Assembly (NCBI GenBank): GCA_964392065.1 | Contig: CAYMOG010000005.1 | Location: forward strand, 8,133-72,132 | Direction of reading: 5' to 3' | Source: JASBZA01 sp964392065 | Lineage (GTDB): Bacteria; Bacillota; Clostridia; Saccharofermentanales; Fastidiosipilaceae | DNA length: 64,000 nt | Shown here: positions 24,777-33,264 of the stretch, in pieces | How positions within the stretch are numbered: position 1 is the stretch's first letter | Layout: every line of letters begins with the position of its first letter | Made by a program: the position numbers and the translations under genes | The notes under the pieces: model-generated | Seen by the model: only the letters and a program-made list of their open reading frames with translations | Database searches by the model: none | Told to the model about the DNA's origin: nothing

Positions 24777-26321
24777 TTACTCCTTATCTACTCCACTGAC
24801 TTTGACAACTAGCGTTAGGCCGAAGAGTTCTTCCATGAGTTTCGTTCGATCACTTATGGCCCAGCGCTCCAAAGTCACATCCTCGTCTGTTTTTATATGT
24901 ATGGTAAGTTTTGTTTTCTTATATTTAAATTGTACATCGTGTAATTTATTATTCCTAGATGCTTCTAGAGCATCCGCAATGCGGAGTACGGCAGAGAGCT
25001 GAAGTACCGTTAGTCTGAAATTGTACGTATGATATTCCAACTTAGGATTCACAGGAACCTCATTCCCTGGAATAAAACGTATCGACTCACCCAGAATTTC
25101 GGTTTCACGATCTGATAGCCCTATAAATTCGGTATTGTTCACAATTTCGGATGAATAAACATGGTAATCAATATTATGGATGTACTTGCCTATTTCAGAT
25201 AACCAAACCCCTAATCGCAAGAGATATTTACTTCTCTTATTAATGAAGGACTTCTTTCCCATAGCATCATGTATGCCAACAACATCTCGCTCCATATTGG
25301 AAACATGCTTTTCATCCACGCCAAATCGTCTTGCCATCATTTTAACGGAGGATAATAAATCGGCATCATGGTCATGATGAGGCTTATACTTATATTTCAA
25401 CTTCGCCATTTCCAAGAGTATTCCCTCACCCAATTGCATAGGCGGCATATAAATGCCTTCCATTCCATATTGGCTTAGGAAGCGATTAATAATAATCGCT
25501 GCTGGAAGTAAAATTTCAGCGACGTCTGCTGGAACTTGATGATGTAGCGTCAAATCAAGCGCTTGAGTATTCAGAAGCTGCTTATAAAACGCATAAAAAT
25601 CCGTAGCGGATAAGAATGTGTCCTTATCCGAACCTAAACCCATAAATATCCTCATGTAAGCCAAATCATTACCAACAACAATGAGATTCCATTTTGTATT
25701 AGCACTTACACCTTCAATTTCAAGAGAGGTTAATTGGCTCCCAATATATTCATTCATCACTTGGGAGAAGTTTTTGGACCGAGTTTGTAATTTAGAAAAC
25801 AATTCACTAATTCTAAGGTAGCCTAACTTAGCGTTTTGGCTCATGAGTCTACGGCCATTTTGATATGTAGATATCTGGATAGATCCAGCTCCTAAATCCA
25901 GAAGTATAGCGCCTTGGTCAATAAGCTCTTCATAATCCTGAAAATTTTCTGAAAGTACGAAGTTATGATGGTAGCGTTCTTCTGAATTACTTAATACTTC
26001 ACATTCGAAGTTCGTAAGCTGACTAATTCTAGCCAGAACAAAATCTCGGTTTACCGCTTCTCGTACTGCAGAGGTCGCCACTACACGATAATCTTCCACA
26101 TTATATTCTTCAAGTTTCACTTGAAATCCCAAGAGTATTTCGCATAATTGCCGCATACTCTCTTCGGATATAAAATGTGTATTATAAGTATCTACACCTA
26201 GTGCCAGATTAGCCCGTAAGGATTCCACAATTCTAGGTTTTCCATTCGCATCTGCTTCTGCAATCATCATTTTAGGGGCATTAGAACCAATATCAATAGC
26301 GGCAATTCTTCTCTTAGGCAT
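24777..26321 (-). CDS. ppx: Ppx/GppA family exopolyphosphatase
   Basis: Hydrolyses polyphosphate or (p)ppGpp-type substrates; an ASKHA-fold protein of 514 aa. The phosphate-1 loop AAIDIGSNAPKMMIAEAD is near the N-terminus (usually DIGSNSxRL), phosphate-2 is LLDLGAGSIQISTY, and the C-terminal part has an HD-like helical region with IGKYIHNIDYHVYS. It overlaps aroK by 8 bp and precedes ppk by 3 bp, so it is translated from the same message. The Ala-Pro after DIGSN differs from the usual Ser; the effect is unknown. Confidence 0.92.
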   Translation of the reverse strand: MPKRRIAAIDIGSNAPKMMIAEADANGKPRIVESLRANLALGVDTYNTHFISEESMRQLCEILLGFQVKLEEYNVEDYRVVATSAVREAVNRDFVLARISQLTNFECEVLSNSEERYHHNFVLSENFQDYEELIDQGAILLDLGAGSIQISTYQNGRRLMSQNAKLGYLRISELFSKLQTRSKNFSQVMNEYIGSQLTSLEIEGVSANTKWNLIVVGNDLAYMRIFMGLGSDKDTFLSATDFYAFYKQLLNTQALDLTLHHQVPADVAEILLPAAIIINRFLSQYGMEGIYMPPMQLGEGILLEMAKLKYKYKPHHDHDADLLSSVKMMARRFGVDEKHVSNMERDVVGIHDAMGKKSFINKRSKYLLRLGVWLSEIGKYIHNIDYHVYSSEIVNNTEFIGLSDRETEILGESIRFIPGNEVPVNPKLEYHTYNFRLTVLQLSAVLRIADALEASRNNKLHDVQFKYKKTKLTIHIKTDEDVTLERWAISDRTKLMEELFGLTLVVKVSGVDKE

Positions 26322-26886
26322 TGTAGCGAGCCCTCTCTTCTTCCATAAAATGAATAAGTGCAGCTAATAATTTAGCTGAACTACCAACATCTAAATCTCC
26401 AGGGCGAAATTCCATATCCGCATAGCGCTTATATAGAGTATGTCTTGCCCAATATAAATCTTGAAAACTCTGACCAGGTTTCAATAGAACACCACGTTTC
26501 TCAAGAGAAGTAAAACGCGTTTTTAAAATCTCTATAGGAACTTCGATGTAAATGATGGCGCCTAATTTCTGAAGATGTCGCATACCTCTAGTGCTATAAA
26601 TTACACTGCCGCCAGTAGCAATAATTTTTTCTTCCAGCGTAAGATCCAAGGACAAAATAGCCGTTTCTTCAGCCCTAACATAAGAGGCAAAATCGGTCTT
26701 CTGGTATAAATCCCCTGGGCTAGTAGAATGCGTTTGAGCACAGAGTATTCTATCCGTATCTATACGTTCTCTGCCCATAAACTTAGCCGTCACCTTCGCC
26801 ATAGTGCTCTTACCAGAGCCCGGCATACCGATGAGCGTTATATTAGTTCCACGTATTCTTGGAAATGCACGATGTTTAGTGGACAT
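26314..26886 (-). CDS. aroK: Shikimate kinase
   Basis: Phosphorylates shikimate in the aromatic amino acid pathway. The 190-aa protein shows the Walker A LIGMPGSGKSTMAK (about residue 17), the shikimate-binding RIDTDRIL and EETAILSLDL region, the GGSV motif IATGGSVIYSTRGM and the adenine-binding RGVLLKPGQSF lid portion. No other shikimate genes are adjacent. It overlaps ppx by 8 bp and follows hemZ by 46 bp, so aroK, ppx and ppk form a minus-strand run. Confidence 0.88.
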   Translation of the reverse strand: MSTKHRAFPRIRGTNITLIGMPGSGKSTMAKVTAKFMGRERIDTDRILCAQTHSTSPGDLYQKTDFASYVRAEETAILSLDLTLEEKIIATGGSVIYSTRGMRHLQKLGAIIYIEVPIEILKTRFTSLEKRGVLLKPGQSFQDLYWARHTLYKRYADMEFRPGDLDVGSSAKLLAALIHFMEEERARYNA

Positions 26887-26932
26887 AATTTAGGTCTCCT
26901 TCTGCATTACATTTTAGCAGAATTTATGGCAG

Positions 26933-28414
26933 CTAACCCTGGCAAAAGTGCTGGTATTTACAATCTAAGAATTCTTCATCGAACTCAAGATATAAATGCA
27001 AAGACTTCTTCTGTGCAAAACGCTTGGCATCGTGTCCATCGATACGTTTGGAAATCGCAGGCGTTCCGAAGCTTACGATAGAATAGCGATCGGACATCAT
27101 CATCACATTGTATACACAGTAGTGGCCATTTTTAGCAAAGGATATATTCTCTAAACCTGATAATCCTAAACGATGTCTATAGAGATAGTAAGGTTCATAG
27201 GAATTATTAAGAAGACTAGTATGAGCATCTAATAACATCCTCTCGAGGTCATCTTCTGGTTTCAAGCTATATCTATCTTCACCTGTAAAATGCTTCTGAT
27301 AGAGTTCTGACCCTCGCTTAAGTGCTAAGCTATGTACAGAGATTTCTTGAGCCCCCCAATTTATGGCTAAGTTAATCCCATTTTGGAAACTCTCTACTGT
27401 TTCATGAGGAAGACCTGCGATGAAGTCTAAGTTAATGGATTGGAAGTTTAAAGCTTTGGCCCAATTATAGGCCTCCTCAATTTGTCCTATACGCGTATTT
27501 CTTCCTAAATGCTTAAGAACTTGAGGCTCTAAGCTCTGAGGATTTATGCATATACGTTCGATGCCTTGACTCTTGAGATAGAGGAGTTTCTCCTGAGTAA
27601 TAACATCTGCTCGTCCCATTTCTACAGTCAATTCTGTGGTCTTCTCAATAGGTAAACGCATAATAAGATTAATAAAGCGCTTGAAATCTTCTTCGGAAAA
27701 ATCAGCCGGTGTCCCACCACCTACATATAGCGCATGAAGCTTGTTCAGACCTACCTTTTTATACCAGGTCAAGTAATCCTCTATTTCTTCTTCGAGCTTA
27801 TCTAAGTATGCCTTGCCATAACGATGACTCTGACCTATGGCTTCTTGGGTCGTGAATGAACAATACCAACACCTTGTGGGGCAAAAGGGCACACCGATAT
27901 AAATGGCATAAGCATCTTCAGGAACTTCTGCAAGAATTCTATCTTCATTTTGCGTAGTATGTACGAGGATATCCGCCTTATCTGCTGCCAAATAATAGTT
28001 TTTAATAAGATGTGAGCGGGTTTCTTCAGGCGTATTTTCTTGCAAGTATTCCGAAGCTATGTAGCTAGGCCTTATGCCTCCGAGAGCACCCCACGGCCAA
28101 CGGATACCTGAAACTTGGGACAGGGCATAATACACTAGGCGTTTACTTTGTCTCTTGCGCTCTCTTCCTTCTGCCAGTGGTTCGGAACATATTACAGTAA
28201 AATCAGAATCTTCTAATTCTTGCACAAGAACACGGAAGTTGTCTTCCAATTTTTCTGCTAAGAAGAAAGGATACACTTCTCCGTCCGTAATATAGTGTGG
28301 TCTATTCTGTTTAGAAAGTACAATCTCATGTTCCTGGGCATTGCCATAAAACTGTTGTAGCATTTCTTTGAGATTTCTACCCTCTTCATATCCTATAAAA
28401 CTTATACTTGCCAT
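26933..28414 (-). CDS. hemZ: Coproporphyrinogen dehydrogenase HemZ (radical SAM)
   Basis: HemZ-type oxygen-independent coproporphyrinogen III oxidase homologue, 493 aa. The radical SAM motif is YIGVPFCPTRCWYCSFTTQ (CxxxCxxC, about residue 170), followed by ALYVGGGTPADFS and RICINPQSL, with the long N-terminal extension that separates HemZ from HemN/HemW. The HemW paralogue (45775-46944) has a different C-x3-C-x2-C context. No porphyrin-pathway neighbours are present, so a role in haem synthesis is inferred from family alone. It starts 2 bp after the DUF3810 stop. Confidence 0.88.
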   Translation of the reverse strand: MASISFIGYEEGRNLKEMLQQFYGNAQEHEIVLSKQNRPHYITDGEVYPFFLAEKLEDNFRVLVQELEDSDFTVICSEPLAEGRERKRQSKRLVYYALSQVSGIRWPWGALGGIRPSYIASEYLQENTPEETRSHLIKNYYLAADKADILVHTTQNEDRILAEVPEDAYAIYIGVPFCPTRCWYCSFTTQEAIGQSHRYGKAYLDKLEEEIEDYLTWYKKVGLNKLHALYVGGGTPADFSEEDFKRFINLIMRLPIEKTTELTVEMGRADVITQEKLLYLKSQGIERICINPQSLEPQVLKHLGRNTRIGQIEEAYNWAKALNFQSINLDFIAGLPHETVESFQNGINLAINWGAQEISVHSLALKRGSELYQKHFTGEDRYSLKPEDDLERMLLDAHTSLLNNSYEPYYLYRHRLGLSGLENISFAKNGHYCVYNVMMMSDRYSIVSFGTPAISKRIDGHDAKRFAQKKSLHLYLEFDEEFLDCKYQHFCQG

Positions 28415-28416
28415 AT

Positions 28417-29529
28417 TTAATCCTTTATCACATCAAAATAATAGGCTAAGAAGAGATCGACCACCTCACCGTAACTCTTAACGCCTGATTCCTGAAAATT
28501 ACTCTTGAGGTAACCATGGTTTATTTGTGTCGACACTTCCTTCACCGGACCTTCGAACTGCTTCCAATATGCCGAGCGATGATTCATATCCGCCCTTATG
28601 CCTGAATCCAACTGTCCCAAGAGTTCACTATGCATGTCTTTATCTTGCTTATATAAGGCATTTGCTGTATGAATATAGGCTTTAAGCCAAGCACCATAAC
28701 GAAAATCCGGATGCGGATGATGAATACCTGTATAGAAACTGAAGAAATTCGCTTCATCTTCTCTAGCAAATCCATAAGAATGCGCGACTTCATGAAGACT
28801 AGTAGAAATAACTTCAGTATAAGTCGCTGCCGTATTAACGGTAGACTCGACGAAAAATGGGACATAGATTCCAACAATTCCCGTATAACTCCAATAATGA
28901 GACGATGGTTTACTCATGCCCTTAACTCGAACATGTCCTCCGTAGAGATGGTCTTTTATAAACGCATGTTGACTATTCCTCGCCGTATGGGCATAAGCTA
29001 AATCAGCTTCTTGTAAGACTTCATCAATACTTAATGCTGGAATAATCACACCATTTTCATCACGGTTTACTTCTTTGGAAACTAAGTTTAAGTTATCTCC
29101 CATCCATTTAGTTAGTGCATAGAGGTCTTCCTTCGGCCTTTTTACTATTTCTAGCTCCAAATTTCTAGCAAGTGCATGCCTATGGTAGGTATAGCCGAAA
29201 TTCAAGTAAAACATAGGAACCATGACACAGAATATTATAATTACAAGCGTCAAACCCCTTCTGAGTCTATCACGTTTATCCGCCTTCGTAATCATACGCC
29301 ATATAAATCCAATAAGAAGTATAAGCACGATTAATGAACCTAGAGTAGCAAACACTTCTAGTAGAGAAAAAGGTAATAAGTTAACCAGGAAACGAGGAAT
29401 CCACACAATTTTCGGGAAAATATAACGTGCATAATATTCTGCTAAGTTAGGATCCTTTCGCATAAAATACAATCCCATAAAACTTAGTACAGGAAGTAAT
29501 AATAATAAATACCTTAGTTTAAATCGCAT
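28417..29529 (-). CDS. DUF3810 membrane protein with HExxH-like motif
   Basis: A 370-aa membrane protein with three N-terminal helices (about residues 5-22, 45-75 and 92-108), a large extracytoplasmic region and the motif TSLHEVAHSYGFAREDEANFFSFYTG (about residue 245), which has the HExxH layout plus a downstream Glu (REDEAN) expected of a gluzincin-like metallopeptidase. The function of DUF3810 is unknown; membrane proteolysis is inferred from this motif. It is packed with hemZ (2 bp) and the DUF1624 gene (8 bp). Confidence 0.85.
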   Translation of the reverse strand: MRFKLRYLLLLLPVLSFMGLYFMRKDPNLAEYYARYIFPKIVWIPRFLVNLLPFSLLEVFATLGSLIVLILLIGFIWRMITKADKRDRLRRGLTLVIIIFCVMVPMFYLNFGYTYHRHALARNLELEIVKRPKEDLYALTKWMGDNLNLVSKEVNRDENGVIIPALSIDEVLQEADLAYAHTARNSQHAFIKDHLYGGHVRVKGMSKPSSHYWSYTGIVGIYVPFFVESTVNTAATYTEVISTSLHEVAHSYGFAREDEANFFSFYTGIHHPHPDFRYGAWLKAYIHTANALYKQDKDMHSELLGQLDSGIRADMNHRSAYWKQFEGPVKEVSTQINHGYLKSNFQESGVKSYGEVVDLFLAYYFDVIKD

Positions 29530-29537
29530 AAGCCCTC

Positions 29538-30314
29538 CTAAATTCTACCCATTAGAGTGAGCGCTACCCATAAAATAACAAGGAAGACCACTTGGTGGAC
29601 AAAATAGAAAACGAGTGCATGTCTACCCAAGAAAAGTATTGGTTTTACTCGGGCCAAAGCCCTATGCTCTCTAGGCCTCAACAAACTTCTTCTCTGCCTA
29701 TAAAACATGCGGCCAATCGCTCCACCAGCAAGAAAGAAACCAAACCAAGGTATAAGTGGCATATAGTCTAGCATGGGCGGTCTCTGGTAAGAATATAACC
29801 CAAGAGGTAATAGCCAATTATGGGAAATAGGATTTTGCCTCTCTACGCCGACACCTAAATACATAAAAACAAGAGCCAATAAAATTAATACTAAGGCTCT
29901 CCAATCATAAGGTATTTTCGACTCACGCTCGTTCTTGCTTAGAAAATGATAAAACAATATGCCAATAGCTAATAAATGAAATACATTGAAAAATATATGA
30001 AGATTAGATTCAAAGATTAAATTAATAAGTTCTAGACCAAAGGTCAGACCTAGAGCCAGCGCCAAGAGTTTCAGACCTCTTCTTAAATTATTCTGTGAAA
30101 AAGTTGAGCTTGCACCCGATACGACGAGAAATAAGTAGACAATAATGGGACGAAACCAATCCATAAAATACACAGTATCTTGAAAGCCAAATATATTAAG
30201 TCCAAACACATGGCGTAAATCAAAAATAAAATGTTGAAACGCCATTAAAATTACTGCTAATCCTCTAAAAAAATCCAATTCAACAATGCGTTTATGGCTA
30301 AGGTATAAATCCAT
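29538..30314 (-). CDS. DUF1624/HGSNAT-like membrane acyltransferase
   Basis: A 258-aa integral membrane protein with about seven hydrophobic segments. It opens RIVELDFFRGLAVILMAFQHFIFDLRHVFG, the conserved start of DUF1624 (heparan-alpha-glucosaminide N-acetyltransferase catalytic domain) proteins, and has IPWFGFFLAGGAIGRMFY near the end, another family landmark. The acyl acceptor is unknown. It is first in a minus-strand run DUF1624-DUF3810-hemZ. Confidence 0.85.
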   Translation of the reverse strand: MDLYLSHKRIVELDFFRGLAVILMAFQHFIFDLRHVFGLNIFGFQDTVYFMDWFRPIIVYLFLVVSGASSTFSQNNLRRGLKLLALALGLTFGLELINLIFESNLHIFFNVFHLLAIGILFYHFLSKNERESKIPYDWRALVLILLALVFMYLGVGVERQNPISHNWLLPLGLYSYQRPPMLDYMPLIPWFGFFLAGGAIGRMFYRQRRSLLRPREHRALARVKPILFLGRHALVFYFVHQVVFLVILWVALTLMGRI

Positions 30315-30370
30315 ATTCCAGTCTACCTTTCTAAGTCTAATCCGAATATTCGTGTAGCTATTATATAACG

Positions 30371-30393
30371 AAAAACAGCCCTTGCGGACTGCT
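30371..30393 (-). terminator. Intrinsic terminator after sepF
   Basis: On the minus strand GCAGTCC-GCAA-GGGCTGT forms a hairpin with a GCAA tetraloop, followed directly by TTTTT. It lies 50 bp beyond the sepF stop and separates it from the DUF1624 operon. Confidence 0.85.
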
Positions 30394-30442
30394 TTTCGAG
30401 TAAGATAGGATTCCTTATGAATAAGTTAAATCAATGGATGTT

Positions 30443-30988
30443 CTAGTAAGCATTAATTACTTGACGTAAATTATTGATAGATTTCAATTCTTCTTTCTCT
30501 TCCAAACCATCACGAAGTTGAATGTGTAGAGGGGTTATAACATAAATCAGATTGGAAATAGGCATAACCTTGCCACCTAGAGAAAAAGCTGATCCTGATA
30601 AGAAATCTATTATGCGTTGTGCTCTTCTGTGGTCTAAGTCTTCGAAATTACATAAAACAACACGTCCAGCACGGATTTCATTGGCAATCACTTGACCATC
30701 TTCTATAGCTTCAGGTTTAACAACTACAACTTGTTGTGTTCCAATACGGTTGAAATCAACAATCTTATCTTCTTGTGTTGCACGTGTTTGGATAACATGG
30801 GTACGTTCCTGGATAGGAGCTTCCTTCTTATACATATCTTGGAAAACAGGTTTACTTGCCTGTACCGTAGTTTTCTCTTCTATTATTTCATCCTCAAACA
30901 TGTCTTCATCGTCAATATAGGAAGATACATAGTCTTCGTCATCATAGTTGTTGAAAAAGGCTTTCATGTTCTCTAAAATTTTAACCAT
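30443..30988 (-). CDS. sepF: Cell division protein SepF
   Basis: FtsZ-binding division protein that stabilises the Z ring in Gram-positives lacking or supplementing FtsA. 181 aa: a short N-terminal amphipathic helix (MVKILENMKAFF), an acidic linker to about residue 80, then the globular domain with IANEIRAGRVVLCNFEDLDHRRAQRIIDFLSGSAFSLGGKV (key: LDHRRAQRIIDFLSG and GKVMPISNLIYVITP). AGGAGG stands 7 nt before the ATG. It is downstream of ylmE/yggS, the usual ylm cluster order, though the rest of the dcw cluster is not in the window. Confidence 0.93.
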   Translation of the reverse strand: MVKILENMKAFFNNYDDEDYVSSYIDDEDMFEDEIIEEKTTVQASKPVFQDMYKKEAPIQERTHVIQTRATQEDKIVDFNRIGTQQVVVVKPEAIEDGQVIANEIRAGRVVLCNFEDLDHRRAQRIIDFLSGSAFSLGGKVMPISNLIYVITPLHIQLRDGLEEKEELKSINNLRQVINAY

Positions 30989-31042
30989 CGTTCCGCCTCC
31001 TAATATTTATAGTGTGTAATGGATTTAATCTTTATGTTGTCC

Positions 31043-31071
31043 ATTATAGATGTACAGATTCGATTAAACAA
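31043..31071 (-). promoter_or_regulatory. Probable sigma-A promoter of sepF
   Basis: On the minus strand TTGTTT (31071-31066) and a perfect TATAAT (31048-31043) are 17 bp apart in the 178-bp gap upstream of sepF. Confidence 0.65.
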
Positions 31072-31166
31072 GTCCACACTCTATAGATAATTAGATTTGT
31101 AACAGTAATGTAATCCAACGTCATATTTGCAATTAAGCCGATGAAATCAAACTTATGAAGTATTAT

Positions 31167-31919
31167 TTAATCTAAATCATCTGTCCTTGACTTAAGGATA
31201 GCAGAACCAACTCGAATAAGTGTCGCTCCAGAACGGACAGCTAACTCATAGTCATCACTCATACCCATGGATAATTCTGTAAACGCTTTTCTCTGCTCAG
31301 GAGTTAAGCGTTCCTTGTATTGATAGAATAGATTTTGTGTTTGGATAAAAGTATGTTCGATATCTTGTGTAGAAGCCCCTAGCGCAGACATGGTCATGAA
31401 ACCTTTTAACACCAAACCGTCCAGTTCAGAGAGCTCCTTAAACGCTTCATCAAAATGCTTAGGGTTAAATCCATGTTTCGTTTCTTCACCAGTGATATTA
31501 AGTTGAAACAAAATATTTTCTTTCTTACCATTTAAAATTGCTCTCTTATGAATTTCATGTGCTAATCGTGTAGAATCTACTGAATGTATCAAATCAACTT
31601 GACCAGAAATATACTTTACTTTATTACGTTGCAAAGTACCTATCATGTGCCAATGAAGATCGGTAGACGCATCCAACTCTTCCATCTTTTGCATGAGATC
31701 TTGTACACGATTCTCTGCAAAATCTTTTTGGCCTAAACTCGCCAGAGCACAAACATCCATTGTTGGATAATACTTCGTTACCACTATCAATTTAATGTCA
31801 TCAGGATTTCTTCCAGAGGCTGCAGCTGCTCTAGCAATATTTGACTTTACAATTTCAAGGTTATGAGAAATTTCAGTTTTACGGCGTAAAAAATGCTCCG
31901 AATCAAAATCAAGTGCCAA
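31167..31919 (-). CDS. yggS: YggS family PLP homeostasis protein (YlmE)
   Basis: Single-domain PLP-binding protein involved in vitamin B6 and amino acid homeostasis; 250 aa, usual length. The PLP lysine is in KLIVVTKYYP (about residue 48), followed by FAENRVQDLMQK, WHMIGTLQRNKVKY and LSMGMSDDYELAVRSGATLIRVGSAIL at the C-terminus. It overlaps the upstream HlyD-like gene by 11 bp, and sepF lies downstream behind its own promoter. Confidence 0.93.
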   Translation of the reverse strand: MALDFDSEHFLRRKTEISHNLEIVKSNIARAAAASGRNPDDIKLIVVTKYYPTMDVCALASLGQKDFAENRVQDLMQKMEELDASTDLHWHMIGTLQRNKVKYISGQVDLIHSVDSTRLAHEIHKRAILNGKKENILFQLNITGEETKHGFNPKHFDEAFKELSELDGLVLKGFMTMSALGASTQDIEHTFIQTQNLFYQYKERLTPEQRKAFTELSMGMSDDYELAVRSGATLIRVGSAILKSRTDDLD

Positions 31920-33252
31920 GTTGCTCTCCTTCTTCTACTGCATCTGGATTTATAATAATTACCGAGCCTACACCAACTTCGATTTCAGCTCCTACTGGAG
32001 AAACAACAATGGCGTATTCATTATCTTGACGGAGAACATCCACGTATTCTTCATAAACATAACCAGACCGCACGATTTTTATCTGTGCTCTTCTAGGTTT
32101 CGTGTCATCATTAAATCGTAACGCTTCATTCGGTACGCGTAATCCCCTGTCCGATTGCATCAGAATTACTGAATTTAATAATCTAGATGATATTAAGCGT
32201 TCTAATTGAGAAGAAGTTCGGAATAATAAAACAACTTTCCCATCACTATCTTCTGCGCGGACTAAATCCAAATTATCGAGAAGTAAACCTAAGTCACTTA
32301 ATTCTATGGCGTAATTTCGGTTCAGAGGAAAATCTAATGCTTGATACCCTTCAATACTATAAGCAAAATATTGATACATAGCGTTTAACAAGATACCATA
32401 TTCTTGCCCGCTACGAACCATTTGCACCATGTCTTGGTTTTGTGTCTCTACAGTTGACATAAGATTTTCGAGTTCTTTGGCCGACATCGAGTGGAAATCC
32501 TCCACTTGATATCTAGCGCTCAGATTATCAACATGATAGGAAATAATTCCACTTTCTGCCGAACGCACCTCTGTTTGATACGGGGCCAGCCGTTCCTGAG
32601 CAAGCTGTAACTCATCAAGAATACGCGCTAGAGCTTCATCATCGCTACGTATAGACAATAAATTCTTATTACGTTCTCGGATAAGAATGTCCATTTGCTG
32701 GGCCAAACGCTGTGCCTCATAGATGGAATTTCCTTCCATCTGTTGCAATTGACGTGCTAGAGGTTTAAGTCTTTGGTCTGTAAACTGGAAACTACTATCC
32801 GCTTCCGAGAAATCGTCTTCATAGAGTAAGTCCAATTGTCTACTGGATAAACGAAACTCTATTTCATGCAATGCTTCCCATGCATCTCTACCCTCATTTG
32901 TTGTAATTTCTGCTACGATACCGTTTTTAGGAACCTTATCGCCATCGGCATAAGTAGGTGTCAAGATACCCGTTGCAGGAGTTCTCAAGCTTTGCTCATC
33001 ACGAATAATTAACATAGGACTATGGATTTGATTAGTAATCGTCCCTTCTCGGACAATATATAATTCAGGACGAGGCGATGTTGAGCGTAACACCAAACGA
33101 ATCATAGCTAGAGTGAGACCGAGGGTCAGCAAAACAAACAGAACCATCAATAGAAGTCTACGCCTTCTCGTTTTGGATTCTATTTTCTTCTGTTTCACAT
33201 AGGGAGAAGCCGGTCTCCTTATCTTAATTCTATTTTCACTTAGATTTGCCAT
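31909..33252 (-). CDS. HlyD-like membrane protein of the ylm region
   Basis: A 447-aa protein with a basic N-terminus, one transmembrane helix (about residues 32-53) and an extracytoplasmic part that starts with a lipoyl/barrel-sandwich-like strand pattern (IVREGTITNQIHSPMLIIRDE and ATGILTPTYADGDKVPKNGIVAEI). The middle is helical. The protein resembles HlyD-family adaptor-like proteins found next to yggS and sepF in Clostridia, but no ABC or RND partner is adjacent, so a transport role is unproven. It overlaps yggS and lies 12 bp from ynbB. Confidence 0.75.
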   Translation of the reverse strand: MANLSENRIKIRRPASPYVKQKKIESKTRRRRLLLMVLFVLLTLGLTLAMIRLVLRSTSPRPELYIVREGTITNQIHSPMLIIRDEQSLRTPATGILTPTYADGDKVPKNGIVAEITTNEGRDAWEALHEIEFRLSSRQLDLLYEDDFSEADSSFQFTDQRLKPLARQLQQMEGNSIYEAQRLAQQMDILIRERNKNLLSIRSDDEALARILDELQLAQERLAPYQTEVRSAESGIISYHVDNLSARYQVEDFHSMSAKELENLMSTVETQNQDMVQMVRSGQEYGILLNAMYQYFAYSIEGYQALDFPLNRNYAIELSDLGLLLDNLDLVRAEDSDGKVVLLFRTSSQLERLISSRLLNSVILMQSDRGLRVPNEALRFNDDTKPRRAQIKIVRSGYVYEEYVDVLRQDNEYAIVVSPVGAEIEVGVGSVIIINPDAVEEGEQLGT

Positions 33253-33264
33253 CGCTTTACTTAC

